DNA from: Mycobacterium sp. D16Q14
GTDB lineage: Bacteria > Actinomycetota > Actinomycetes > Mycobacteriales > Mycobacteriaceae
Direction: 5' to 3'
DNA length: 64,000 bases
NCBI GenBank assembly: GCA_002013415.1
Contig: MAEX01000018.1
Location: forward strand, 43,035 to 107,034
Shown here piece after piece: positions 15,625 through 24,014 of the stretch. A program made the translations under genes and the position numbers. Below the pieces are notes generated by a model. It saw nothing but the letters and a program-made list of their open reading frames with translations. It made no database searches and had not been told where the DNA came from. The first letter of the stretch is position 1; every line of letters starts with the position of its first letter.

Positions 15625-16173
15625 ATGATCAAGCCGCAAACCGCTCTGCTGGTCCCAGCTCTCCTGTCCATCGTGCTGGCCGTGCCCGCGACGATTGCAT
15701 TCGCCGACCCGGACACTGATCCCACGGCACCGATCGTCGGTGCAGCGGGCGCCGATCAGCAGGTGACCCGCTCGACTCCTGCCACGATCACCGTCACGGC
15801 CACTGTCGCCCCCGGCCAGTGCGAGCCGATCGCCGGTGGTCCATCCTCGGCGCAAGTGACCGACACCGCAGGTCCGCCCACCGAGGAGCAGCCCATCGCG
15901 CGGCAGGCGGCGCTCACTTCGCAGGTTCAGGCACCGCCAGAGAGCTCAAGCAGGTTCGACCCGTATACCTGCGCACCCGTGCCGGTCTCGGCTACTGCTC
16001 CGTCCCTGTCCGGCGCACCGTCAGCTCCGGCGATTCCGAGCTACACCCCGACCCTGAACCCCTACCCGGGTCAGTCAGGTCAGGGCGTCTCCAGCGGTTC
16101 TGGTGCGGTCAGCACGTCGGATCCGCTCAGCGCACCCACCACTTCACGCACCATCGCACCGGGGCAGCGTTGA
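15625..16173 (+). CDS. Secreted Pro/Ser/Thr-rich protein
   Basis: A 182-residue exported protein. ATG 15625 begins a signal peptide (MIKPQTALLVPALLSIVLAV, cleavage at AFA before DPDTDP); a GTG three codons earlier is possible. The mature part is low-complexity, rich in Pro, Ser, Thr, Ala and Gln, with only two Cys (GQCEPIAGG and YTCAPVPV) that could form one disulfide. No domain is recognised; it may be a cell-wall or surface protein. Its stop overlaps the TTG of the next gene (TTGA), implying coupled translation. Confidence 0.6.
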   Translation: MIKPQTALLVPALLSIVLAVPATIAFADPDTDPTAPIVGAAGADQQVTRSTPATITVTATVAPGQCEPIAGGPSSAQVTDTAGPPTEEQPIARQAALTSQVQAPPESSSRFDPYTCAPVPVSATAPSLSGAPSAPAIPSYTPTLNPYPGQSGQGVSSGSGAVSTSDPLSAPTTSRTIAPGQR

Positions 16174-16457
16174 CCGGTCCACTGGACCGTCTCGAAGCGG
16201 TATTCACTGAGATGGATACCGTTTGGATGGACGCAGCGTTTACTGCGGCGGAAGCTGTCGGACTATGGATCGATGACCTCGACGACCCACATGTCGCGGT
16301 CGCGGTACACGACGGGCAGATCGTTTACATCGGTATCAGCGACCCGATGTTGCGCATTCCGCTGGACCGACTCCAAGACGTCCTCAACGCATGCATCTTC
16401 AACGCCTTCGCGATGTGGCGAGCACAGACAGCCGCGCCGCGGGCAATCGCGGCTTGA
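16170..16457 (+). CDS. Small protein, possibly YbaB-like
   Basis: A 95-residue protein starting at TTG 16170, overlapping the previous stop. The upstream extension to 15819 lies fully inside the secreted-protein gene in another frame and is spurious. The order is a helix (LDRLEAVFTEMDTVWMDAAF), then strands (HVAVAVHDGQIVYIGIS), then a helix (LDRLQDVLNACIFNAFAMW). This layout is like YbaB/EbfC proteins, which are common near mycobacterial ESX loci. The similarity is in layout rather than clear sequence identity, so treat the family as tentative. Confidence 0.5.
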   Translation: MTGPLDRLEAVFTEMDTVWMDAAFTAAEAVGLWIDDLDDPHVAVAVHDGQIVYIGISDPMLRIPLDRLQDVLNACIFNAFAMWRAQTAAPRAIAA

Positions 16458-16627
16458 TCCGATGAACGCGGCTGGCAGGCAACACAGTTCTGTCGGGGCT
16501 CAACGGCGAAGTGCCGTACGTACCGCGCAACTACCAACCTGCGCACCGTTCAACCCGTAACCCGACCGCCCCGTCAGCTACTCTCATACATGTTCTGAAC
16601 AGGTGGGATGAAAACGGGGGTTACGCG

Positions 16628-17320
16628 GTGCAAGACAATGATCCTGGCGCTTCCTGGACGCAGCCATCGCCGCCTCCGCCCCACACCGGCGCGTATCCCT
16701 GGGGCCCGCCACCGCCGCCTCCGCAGTGGCCGGCACCTGCTCCCGCTGCACCGCACCGGCCGACACCGCGCTACTGGTACGCCATCGGCGCGGCACTGGT
16801 CGCGGTTGGGCTGATCGGCGGCATCGGCCTATTCGTCACAGGACTCGTCTACGCCCTCAAAGGACCCACGAGCCAGTTCGATGCAAACGGCTCTGCCACG
16901 GCGCAATTCGATTCAGGTGACTCGATGATCATCTACGTCGCCGATGTCGAACCCGTACCGAAGCTGACCCAGAACACACGCTGCGTGGCCCGCGGCGAGA
17001 ACAACAACGACGCCACCGTCAGCCGCTACAGCGGCTCCATGAGCATCAACCAATGGCATGCCCTCTACGTGGTCAGCGCCCACCAGGCAGGCGACTACAC
17101 CATCAGCTGCGCCGGATACTCAGACATCACCTACGGACTTGGACCACGCGCTGGCGGCGGCGCCATCACCGCTGCCCTCGTGGGTCCCTTCGGTGGTATC
17201 GCGCTCGTGGGAGCTGGAGTCATCGTGCTCGCCGTCACCGCGTCACGACGAGGCAAATCAACACCACCACCGCAGCACCCGTACGGGAATCCCTACCCAT
17301 TCCTACCTGGGCCCAGGTAG
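16628..17320 (+). CDS. Proline-rich two-TM membrane protein
   Basis: A 230-residue protein. GTG 16628 was chosen because GGGGG lies 7 bases upstream; the longer frame from 16511 adds residues that read as noncoding. The N-terminus is a cytoplasmic Pro-rich stretch with YPWGPPPPPPQWP repeats, typical of mycobacterial membrane proteins. TM1 (IGAALVAVGLIGGIGLFVTGLVYAL), an extracellular domain of about 110 residues with two Cys (NTRCVARG, TISCAGYS), and TM2 (ITAALVGPFGGIALVGAGVIVLAV) follow, then a short Pro-rich tail. Function unknown. Its 3' end overlaps the remnant on the other strand. Confidence 0.65.
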   Translation: MQDNDPGASWTQPSPPPPHTGAYPWGPPPPPPQWPAPAPAAPHRPTPRYWYAIGAALVAVGLIGGIGLFVTGLVYALKGPTSQFDANGSATAQFDSGDSMIIYVADVEPVPKLTQNTRCVARGENNNDATVSRYSGSMSINQWHALYVVSAHQAGDYTISCAGYSDITYGLGPRAGGGAITAALVGPFGGIALVGAGVIVLAVTASRRGKSTPPPQHPYGNPYPFLPGPR

Positions 17321-17436
17321 GAATCCACCACATACAGCACGGCGCCAATCGCCAGCGTGAACAACTGGGCAGTTAAACCCTCGCACCACATGCCCTTAAC
17401 AAAGAAGCAGAACGCCAGCACGTTGCTGCCGAGCAT
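17293..17436 (-). pseudogene. Truncated paralogue of the DUF2628-like gene at 18828
   Basis: The plus strand at about 17329-17445 aligns well with 18996-19130, which encodes the middle of the DUF2628-like membrane protein. One clear gap of 18 bases falls in frame. The minus-strand frame reads MLGSNVLAFCFFVKGMW and LTAQLFTLAIGAVLY, matching LGCNLLAFFFG, VKGMWRKG and AFTLAVVAVQYAV of the intact copy. Only 47 codons remain, ending in a TAG at 17293-17295 inside the neighbouring plus-strand gene. The N-terminal soluble part and the last segment are absent, so it is probably a decaying duplicate, although the open frame leaves a microprotein possible. Confidence 0.55.
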
Positions 17437-17478
17437 CGTCCGGGCATGGCCGCTCAACCTCGTCATCTACATGTCGGT

Positions 17479-17889
17479 TCATTCCCACTGACTCTGGTAT
17501 GGGCGGGCAGCTGCGTGAGCGGCCAGCAGCGCAGCGGCGACTGTGGGGCCATCGTCAGCGGGCAGCCGTGCGGGGATGTCCACGATGTTGAGCCGGTCGT
17601 GCCGTTCATCGATCCGCACTTCGCCGTACGCCCACGCTTGGCCGGTGATCGGCAGTCGGACTGTCCGGCTGCCGTATTCATCCACCTCGACCCGCGGTAA
17701 CTCGACCACCAGGCATCCCTTGGCGCTGAGCTTGTCTATGAGAGCCGATGCGACGTGGCTGGCGATTTCTTCCTGCGTGTAGACCCGGGTCTCAGTCTCG
17801 TCGCCGGTACCGATGGTGACGTTGCGGGTCAGGTGGAAGAAATTCGGCATCTCCTCGATGACCTCGCGAATGGCCTTGTCGGCGTCCAT
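17479..17889 (-). CDS. Hypothetical protein
   Basis: A 136-residue soluble alpha/beta protein of unknown family. An N-terminal helix (ADKAIREVIEEM) is followed by a strand-turn region, a long helix (EEIASHVASALIDKLSAKG), then strands (CLVVELPRVEVDEYGSRTVRLPI; WAYGEVRIDERHDRLNIVDI) and a final Ala-rich helix. No catalytic motif is recognised. The pattern of two long beta strands carrying alternating charges is similar to small DNA- or partner-binding plasmid proteins, which is no more than an impression. It is the last gene of the long minus-strand run that extends from the ESX substrate region. Confidence 0.55.
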   Translation of the reverse strand: MDADKAIREVIEEMPNFFHLTRNVTIGTGDETETRVYTQEEIASHVASALIDKLSAKGCLVVELPRVEVDEYGSRTVRLPITGQAWAYGEVRIDERHDRLNIVDIPARLPADDGPTVAAALLAAHAAARPYQSQWE

Positions 17890-18036
17890 TGGCTAGTTGT
17901 ACGCCGAGGGTCTGACAACACCTAGCAGCGGGGACAGGACTGAGCACTCCCTCTCACACCGGGAAAGGCCATCGCGCTGGGGCACCGATCACTGACTGAA
18001 CGACCTCGTCGCACCTGCCCCCGGGGCGGCGAAGGG

Positions 18037-18795
18037 CTAGTTCTGTGTGAGTGCATTCATTTTGGGCGTCAGGAGATCGGTTAGGTCGGACCATGGGATG
18101 GTCGTGACTCTCAGGCCATGTCCGAGTTGGTAGTCGGCGAAGTGTATTTCGAAACCCTCAGCGGTGGGGATCCAGTTTGCGAAGTTCTTATCGGTGGCCC
18201 GTAGTCCGGTCGTGTTGTTGTCGATTCCGAGGATGCTCGCAGACTTTTCCGATAGTCGGTTCAGCCCGTCTTGTTTGTTGGTGAACAGGTCTTGCAAGGT
18301 GATTGGTTGGGCGTCTCGGCTGTCGATGGCAACGGTGGCGATGTAGTAGACGGGATGTGCTGCCCCTCTCGCGTAGTACACGCCGACGGTCACCTGTGAC
18401 ACCGCGGACGGCCGGAAGGAGATGGTCGAGCTGGCGTCCAAACCCCAACTGTCGCTTCGTGCCTCGGATCGGGCATCGTCAATCAGCCCGTTCACCGAAT
18501 GGCGGCTCGCGCCATTGAATGCGCTGGTTACTCGTTCATCACCGCCAACGAGTTGACCGAACTGTGCCTTCCAAGTCCCGGTGTGGTCGTCGGTAGATCC
18601 CTCGAGCTCATCCGTCCGCGCCGAATATTGGTGGCCGCCGGACTGGCTCGTCGCGCCTGCGGCACCGGAGGGCGCGGTGGTGGCCGCTAGGGCTGTCCCG
18701 TGAACGGTGGTGGGTGCTGCCGCTGTACTGCACGCGGGGACCCACGCCACGGCACACAGCGTGGCGACGCCGACGGCCCAGAGGTGGCGTTTCAC
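18037..18795 (-). CDS. Lipoprotein with RsiV/DUF3298-like domain
   Basis: A 252-residue predicted lipoprotein. GTG 18795 has GGAGG six bases upstream and directly opens the signal VKRHLWAVGVATLCAVAWVPAC with lipobox VPAC; the frame to 18888 would bury the signal inside 31 extra residues. After a Ser/Thr/Ala-rich linker, the C-terminal half (VGVYYARGAAHP, ITLQDLFTNKQDGLNRLSE, FEIHFADYQLGHG, TIPWSDLTDLL) matches the usual order of the RsiV-type DUF3298 domain, found in lysozyme-sensing anti-sigma factors and mycobacterial lipoproteins. It would sit on the outer face of the membrane. It follows the DUF2628-like gene. Confidence 0.65.
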   Translation of the reverse strand: MKRHLWAVGVATLCAVAWVPACSTAAAPTTVHGTALAATTAPSGAAGATSQSGGHQYSARTDELEGSTDDHTGTWKAQFGQLVGGDERVTSAFNGASRHSVNGLIDDARSEARSDSWGLDASSTISFRPSAVSQVTVGVYYARGAAHPVYYIATVAIDSRDAQPITLQDLFTNKQDGLNRLSEKSASILGIDNNTTGLRATDKNFANWIPTAEGFEIHFADYQLGHGLRVTTIPWSDLTDLLTPKMNALTQN

Positions 18796-18827
18796 TTTGG
18801 GCCTCCGAACATCTGCAGGTAGCCCGG

Positions 18828-19274
18828 CTATTTCGGCGACGGGCCCGTTCGCCATTTCCACCGTTTCATGCCTTCGAAGGGGTTCCACGACTGGCTGCCC
18901 TTGACCTCGTCGAGGTAATAGGTGTAGTTCGTCGTTACCATCAGCACGCCACTGATGGCCAAGTTGACGGCCTGATAGACCCCATCAGATCCGCCCACCG
19001 CATACTGCACGGCGACAACCGCTAGCGTGAACGCCACAATGGTTAAACCCTTGCGCCACATGCCTTTCACGAAGTAGTAGATAGGGCCGAAAAAGAACGC
19101 CAGCAGATTACAGCCGAGCATCAATCGCGCACCGTACGGGAGCGCCTTATACGCCGCTTCAGATTCAGGCGTCGAACCCGGATGCCCGAACTGGTCATAG
19201 AACCCGAACCGCCACTGCCATATCGAAGCCAACTCAGTGCGATTGTCAGCCTGATTCATCTCGGGATTAATCAT
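18828..19274 (-). CDS. DUF2628-like membrane protein
   Basis: A 148-residue membrane protein. The soluble N-terminal 45 residues end in YKALPYGARLMLGCN, and the FFFGPIYYFVKGMWRKGL motif is the DUF2628 signature (a half-helix, a basic turn, then helices). Two further segments, IVAFTLAVVAVQYAVGG and YQAVNLAISGVLMVTTNYTYY, complete three to four membrane helices. The function of this family is not known. A shortened second copy lies at 17293-17436, so the gene was duplicated within the element. The lipoprotein gene at 18795 follows by 32 bases and is probably in the same transcript. Confidence 0.7.
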   Translation of the reverse strand: MINPEMNQADNRTELASIWQWRFGFYDQFGHPGSTPESEAAYKALPYGARLMLGCNLLAFFFGPIYYFVKGMWRKGLTIVAFTLAVVAVQYAVGGSDGVYQAVNLAISGVLMVTTNYTYYLDEVKGSQSWNPFEGMKRWKWRTGPSPK

Positions 19275-19349
19275 CTAGAAAGCTCGGGATCCCTTGGGGA
19301 CGCTCACGAACCCGCTCCGCGGCTGTACTTAATAACCGAATCGTCTGCC

Positions 19350-19793
19350 CTATCCGCGCGTTTTCAACTCGTCTGCCTTAGCTTCGATGAGTTGTGTTAG
19401 TTCGGTCGGGAATCCGGCAATGATCTGGGTCATCATTAATGGTGTTCGGTCCTCATTCTCGGTTCGGATCGGGTCCGCGTTGTGGTCGAGGAGGAGTTTG
19501 ATCACAGCCCCGTCAACGGAAGTGAGGTGCTGTCTCATGATTGCAATCCATAGCGGTGTGTTTCCCCAGACGTTGATGGGGTCGACGTGTGCGCCTTCGT
19601 CGAGAAGCAAGGCGGCGATCTCAACGTTGCCGTAGTGAGCAGCTAGGTGCAGAGGCGTCATGTCTTCGGGGCCGGGCAGGTTGATATCGGTGCCGGCGGC
19701 CAGTTCGGCGCGCAGCGCGGCGATGTCGTTTTTCATCACGGCCCGATGGATTGGTCTGATCGGGTCGATCTTTGGCGGTGTGTCTCTGACCAT
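19350..19793 (-). CDS. Ankyrin-repeat protein
   Basis: A 147-residue protein with three to four ankyrin repeats: PIHRAVMKNDIAALRAELAAG, TPLHLAAHYGNVEIAALLLDEGA, TPLWIAIMRQHLTSVDGAVIKLLLDHNA and TPLMMTQIIAGFPTELTQLIEA. The TPLHLAA and LLLDxGA elements are canonical. Ankyrin repeats bind other proteins. Given its position directly downstream of the GH-E nuclease gene and its coupled neighbour, it could be an immunity-type protein, since ankyrin proteins often accompany toxins; this is inference. It has no signal peptide and is probably cytoplasmic. Confidence 0.85.
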   Translation of the reverse strand: MVRDTPPKIDPIRPIHRAVMKNDIAALRAELAAGTDINLPGPEDMTPLHLAAHYGNVEIAALLLDEGAHVDPINVWGNTPLWIAIMRQHLTSVDGAVIKLLLDHNADPIRTENEDRTPLMMTQIIAGFPTELTQLIEAKADELKTRG

Positions 19794-19822
19794 GGCTATG
19801 TGTACCTCGCTCTTGTCCCAGT

Positions 19823-20404
19823 TTAGGTTTCGACGCTGGCGTATCGGTTGATGAACTGTTCTTGAACCGCGTCGCCCAGGTCGGCGATATCGTCGCGGAT
19901 GCGTGCCCGATAACCCGATTCCACAACGAACACCTGCTCGATCAGGATGCCTTTACCGGGCGTGGTTGAACCCGCCAGGTAGATACTCGACTGCACCCAC
20001 ACACGCCGACCATCGACAGTCATGAACCCTGTACAGCGGACCGCTTCCACATCCACCCTAGGTGGTATCAGACTGTAGGTGGCAACTGATTCAGCGCCGG
20101 AATCTACGAGCCAACGATCTGCGTAACGCGATGCGAACCGTCTCGGCGCGATGCCAGTGAAATGGAAGATGGACAGTGTTTCAGTCGCCAGGTATCCGCC
20201 TTCTGGTCGTGGACCGCATACCGTCAACCGAGCTGGCCTGGGTTCATGGGGCAAGGGCACCGTGTCCCAGCCCTGCGGAATTTCCAGTGCCTCCAGCCAC
20301 TCATCGAGCTCAGGTGCCGCGACAGGGGCTAAACCATCCACATACTCCCGGATCGCGGCAGCAACTGTCTGCAATCCGATCGACGACTCAGGTGTATTAC
20401 TCAC
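19823..20404 (-). CDS. Hypothetical protein coupled to the GH-E nuclease gene (immunity candidate)
   Basis: A 193-residue soluble protein of unknown family. Its GTG start overlaps the stop of the 1123-aa protein gene by three bases (GTGA), so the two are translated together. The C-terminal part has strands (RRVWVQSSIYLAG, GILIEQVFVVE) and a final helix (IRDDIADLGDAVQEQFINRY), and the N-terminal part is helical. In polymorphic toxin loci the gene immediately downstream usually encodes the immunity protein, which makes this the first candidate. No homology was recognised to known immunity families. An alternative is a secretion accessory protein. Confidence 0.55.
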   Translation of the reverse strand: MSNTPESSIGLQTVAAAIREYVDGLAPVAAPELDEWLEALEIPQGWDTVPLPHEPRPARLTVCGPRPEGGYLATETLSIFHFTGIAPRRFASRYADRWLVDSGAESVATYSLIPPRVDVEAVRCTGFMTVDGRRVWVQSSIYLAGSTTPGKGILIEQVFVVESGYRARIRDDIADLGDAVQEQFINRYASVET

Positions 20405-23400
20405 ACCGTCCTCCCACTAAATATCTTGAACATCGTCGCGACACCACCGACAAGCATCGCGAATGCGCCGGCAACTCCGACTTCCTCTTGTGTCGGTTTC
20501 AGTTCGGCTGCGTTGGGTAGCGAGCCCTTGACTTGCTCTCCGATTGACGGTCCTGACGGAGACGCGCCTCCAGTCGGCGCTGGCTGAACCTGAGGCAACT
20601 GTGTGATGCCCAGAGAATTTTGCGGAGGCGCCGCAGCTGTCGGCGCTATGAGCTGCTGCATCCATGGCGGTATCGAGTTGGCGGGTGTGGACATGATGGT
20701 TGGGCCCTGCGGGATTGGGTCATGCGGAGTCACCACCGTGGGTGTCGACGGGACCGGGACAGGCCGCGGTGGTGACACTGCGGGGATACTGACCGGTGGG
20801 TGTTCAACCACCGGTGGAATGTTGGGCACCTCGGAAATCATCTCCGACCGCAGCCGATCTGGTGTCCAATCCGGATTCGGCGAGTACGGGCTCTTGTCCT
20901 CGTTCTGGTGACTCCAATTCTCTGGCGGAGTCTCGACGCGGAACGGACCATTGTTTTGGAATTCGCTGAGTTCCTTCTGCGTCCAACCTTCTTCGTTGCC
21001 TTGACGCACCGATCGCCAGTTCTCATGCCCGAAATCGTGGCCAATCTGATAAGTACCAGGTTTGGGAATGGTCATCGCATTCTCGTCACCCTCTTGCGCT
21101 GGCTTGCCGGTGAACTGGTCCACCCACGACAGATTCCCGTCCGCATCACGCACCGCCGGAATCGTCTTACCAGAAATATCCGAGACAAGGTCACCGTCAG
21201 GTGTCCTGCGGGCATCGGCGATCGTCCGGAGTTTGGTAGACGGCCACAGACTAGGTCGCCGCAGTGACCCGCTGACCTGAGAAGGCCCGTCTTGCGCACC
21301 TTGAAATGCCTGCCCAATGCTGTCGCCGTTGCCAGCGGACTGCTGGATCGACATCGTCATCTGTTGCGACAGCTGAGCGGTCTCTTCCGGATTCAGCCCC
21401 TGGTCGGAGACCATCTGCTGCACCGCGGACTGAATCTGTTCCGGCGACAACGAACTAGCGGGCGCGCTGGGATCAAACGGGCCGCCATCAGACAACAACG
21501 CCACCGCCACATCCGGAGCCTGATCGGCGCCAGGCACATCAGTCGGAACATCCGTGGGCAGCCCGCCCGAGCCCATGCCGCTGACCGAATTCACCGCACC
21601 GGATACCTGGGAGACACCGCTAGCGACCTGCCCGACCCCCTCAGTGCCCTTCGACACAGTGTCATTGAGCTGGGTGAACTGTTCGGTCTGCGGTTTCAGT
21701 TGCGGGTTGGCATCCCCGACCGCTTGGGCGACCTGATCGGCTTCTCCCTGAGCGGTTTTCACGATCTGACTGCCCGCATTGATAGCGTCCGCGGTGCCCT
21801 GAATGCCTTGGGAAACACCTTGCACCACCGTGATGGCGTCCTGCGGGTTCACCGCTCCGGACTGCGCCGAGGACGCCAGCGAGGCACCGGCCTGCGCGGC
21901 TGAACCAAAACCTTGAGCAGCCTGCCCAGATGATTCGCCGATCTGTTGACCGGACTGCACATAGGTCTGCACATCACCCGGAAGACCTTGCACCGCTTGG
22001 GATGCATCCTGACCGAGCGCCTGAGTGTCCGGGCCCTGCTCCTGCTCGTCTTGCTTGCGGCGCCGCGTAGAGGCCGCACCCATCAACAGCGCGGACAGAT
22101 CGTTGTCACCGGACTGCTTATCGCGGTCGTCCTGCTCGTCCTTGTCGTCCTTCTTCTTGTCCTTCGACGGGAGCTTCGGCGACTGCTGCTGCTTCTGGTT
22201 CTGCTTGTTCTGCTGCAACTGCTTGGTCAGATCATCGGCACGCTGACGATCCTGGCCGGACTGCTGCTGTTGCTCCTGCAACTGCCGCGTCAGATCATCG
22301 ATCTTCTGCTGATCCGACTGCTGCGGCTGCTGATCAGGCTGCTGGCCGGTGTTCTGCTGTGGCGGCTGATTCTGGGGTGCCTGCTGCGGTTGTTGCGCCG
22401 GCTGCTGCACACCCTGGTTCGGCTGGCCACCTTGCGATCCCGCATTGGAACCCGGGTTGGCCTGGCCGCCTTGGGATCCTGGGTTGAAATCCGGATTCGG
22501 CCTGCCCGGTCCCTGCGTGTACGGAGTCGCGTTCTGATAATCCGGGGGTTGAGTGCCGTGCGCGGGCTGATCCCACCCCTGCTGAGGCCCCTGCTGCGCG
22601 CCCTGGGAGCCAGTGCTGTTACCCGCCGAGGGAGCTTGAGTGTTATAGATCGAAACCGAGCCGTTCTGATCCATCGGCGGCTGATTGATACCGCCCTGAT
22701 AGTCAGGCATCTGCTGCCCACCTTGGCTCGGCGGCTGGAACATCTGCCCACCCCCGGGAGGACCGTCACTGCCACCCGGACCACCACAATCCGGCGGGCA
22801 CGCCGCCCGCGCCACCGGCACCGTCGCCGGAGTAAACCAACCCAAACCCAGTCCCCCAGCCGAAAACATCAACACCGCAACCACACCGGCCGTCGCAGCA
22901 GCCTTCTGGGAAGCATCCGTAGCCCACCTCCACAGGCCGCCAAGACCTTTCCACCAGCCCAAGTTGGAGCCGATCGCCCAAAGCAACACAAAGGCGATGG
23001 CCCCCACCGCAGGAAGCACGTCGGGACCGGTGATCCACACATACAACCGCGGGGTGATCCCAGCGGTCAGCAGCATCAAGCCGAGCCCGCCAGCGATCAA
23101 AGCGGCCACTAGGCCCGGATGCCACAACCCTTCCTGTGCGCGGCGCTCGCCGGCCGCCCGGTCACGCTCGATAAGCAGACCCGACTCGGTGAGAGCTTCC
23201 TTGGCCAGGCCAGTCACGTAACTGCCGCCGCCGAACAGCGCAGCACCGGCCAGCACCGCAACAAGCATCTGTCCAACCCCAAGCGACAGCGACCAGCCAC
23301 GCTCACCGGTGAGGTGCTGCCACCAGCTGGTGTATCCGCCCCGGAACGTCCACCACATGCCCAGTGCCCCGACGATCACCGCGGAGGCCGCCACAATCGC

Positions 23401-23772
23401 CAGCACAGGCTCCGACAAGCGCGCCTTCGCTCCATCGACCACAGCTGTGGTTACCGGCCTGGCGCCCCACATCGCGAGCTTCACACCCCCACCAAGCGCC
23501 GTCATGCCCAACAGCAACAGCCCGGACCAACCGACCAGCTCAACAGCACCATCCCCACTGCGGTACAGATTATGCAGCGCGGCGACCGCACCGACCACCA
23601 GCGCCGAGCCGACAGCGAAAGCGGTGAGTCTGCGACCAGAGTCGACCTCGACACCGCGTCGCTGTTCAAGATCACGTACAGGCAACTCCTGCGTAGCCGC
23701 GCCAGAATGCGCCAGATCGCGACAGTCCGTTACCGCTGTCAGCTGTTCAGTCGATCGATCATTCCCCGACAC
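20401..23772 (-). CDS. Polytopic Gln-rich membrane protein with GH-E (HNH/EndoVII) nuclease domain
   Basis: A 1123-residue protein. Residues about 45-325 hold seven membrane segments (for example LTAFAVGSALVVGAVAAL, VLAIVAASAVIVGALGMWW, AAATAGVVAVLMFSAGGLGL), a layout like VirB6/TrbL channel proteins. Residues 330-570 are a Gly/Pro/Gln-rich, partly coiled linker, followed by an Ala/Gly/Ser/Gln-rich helical stretch. Near 905-960 the pattern YQIGHDFGHENW, TQKELSEFQ, FRVETPPENWSHQNED matches the GH-E family of HNH/EndoVII toxins, with the defining G-H, E, N and H-x3-E positions. A Pro-rich part and a last hydrophobic segment (GVAGAFAMLVGGVATMF) follow. The channel and toxin roles are both inferred; the nuclease motif is fairly clear. 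Confidence 0.7.
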   Translation of the reverse strand: MSGNDRSTEQLTAVTDCRDLAHSGAATQELPVRDLEQRRGVEVDSGRRLTAFAVGSALVVGAVAALHNLYRSGDGAVELVGWSGLLLLGMTALGGGVKLAMWGARPVTTAVVDGAKARLSEPVLAIVAASAVIVGALGMWWTFRGGYTSWWQHLTGERGWSLSLGVGQMLVAVLAGAALFGGGSYVTGLAKEALTESGLLIERDRAAGERRAQEGLWHPGLVAALIAGGLGLMLLTAGITPRLYVWITGPDVLPAVGAIAFVLLWAIGSNLGWWKGLGGLWRWATDASQKAAATAGVVAVLMFSAGGLGLGWFTPATVPVARAACPPDCGGPGGSDGPPGGGQMFQPPSQGGQQMPDYQGGINQPPMDQNGSVSIYNTQAPSAGNSTGSQGAQQGPQQGWDQPAHGTQPPDYQNATPYTQGPGRPNPDFNPGSQGGQANPGSNAGSQGGQPNQGVQQPAQQPQQAPQNQPPQQNTGQQPDQQPQQSDQQKIDDLTRQLQEQQQQSGQDRQRADDLTKQLQQNKQNQKQQQSPKLPSKDKKKDDKDEQDDRDKQSGDNDLSALLMGAASTRRRKQDEQEQGPDTQALGQDASQAVQGLPGDVQTYVQSGQQIGESSGQAAQGFGSAAQAGASLASSAQSGAVNPQDAITVVQGVSQGIQGTADAINAGSQIVKTAQGEADQVAQAVGDANPQLKPQTEQFTQLNDTVSKGTEGVGQVASGVSQVSGAVNSVSGMGSGGLPTDVPTDVPGADQAPDVAVALLSDGGPFDPSAPASSLSPEQIQSAVQQMVSDQGLNPEETAQLSQQMTMSIQQSAGNGDSIGQAFQGAQDGPSQVSGSLRRPSLWPSTKLRTIADARRTPDGDLVSDISGKTIPAVRDADGNLSWVDQFTGKPAQEGDENAMTIPKPGTYQIGHDFGHENWRSVRQGNEEGWTQKELSEFQNNGPFRVETPPENWSHQNEDKSPYSPNPDWTPDRLRSEMISEVPNIPPVVEHPPVSIPAVSPPRPVPVPSTPTVVTPHDPIPQGPTIMSTPANSIPPWMQQLIAPTAAAPPQNSLGITQLPQVQPAPTGGASPSGPSIGEQVKGSLPNAAELKPTQEEVGVAGAFAMLVGGVATMFKIFSGRTV

Positions 23773-24014
23773 GTCGCCTCCGTTGAATCCCGCAAAGCCC
23801 TCAGGGACGTGACACTACGCCTGGGCAGGGACGGGTGTCCATGCGGGTAGCAAACAATGTGCGCCATTGGATCCGTGACGAAGCTCGTCGGGACGCTGCG
23901 CCGTGTTAGATGTTTCCGTATGCCGTCAAGGGGCGGGGAAAGCAATAGACAGCGACCTTGATCGGGTGATAGGCGTGAAGCTGGCGCGCTGTTAGGCCAG
24001 TCGCCTGATACGCA

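Noticed and set aside
15819..16169. Upstream extension of the 95-aa gene (frame from 15819)
   Set aside because: It lies inside the secreted-protein gene in another frame; the TTG overlapping the stop at 16170 is the natural start.
21946..23112. Long plus-strand frame rich in Leu and Arg (388 codons) antisense to the Gln-rich protein
   Set aside because: It is the mirror of a Gln/Pro-rich coding stretch, has no RBS and no protein-like composition; the minus-strand gene has membrane segments and a domain.
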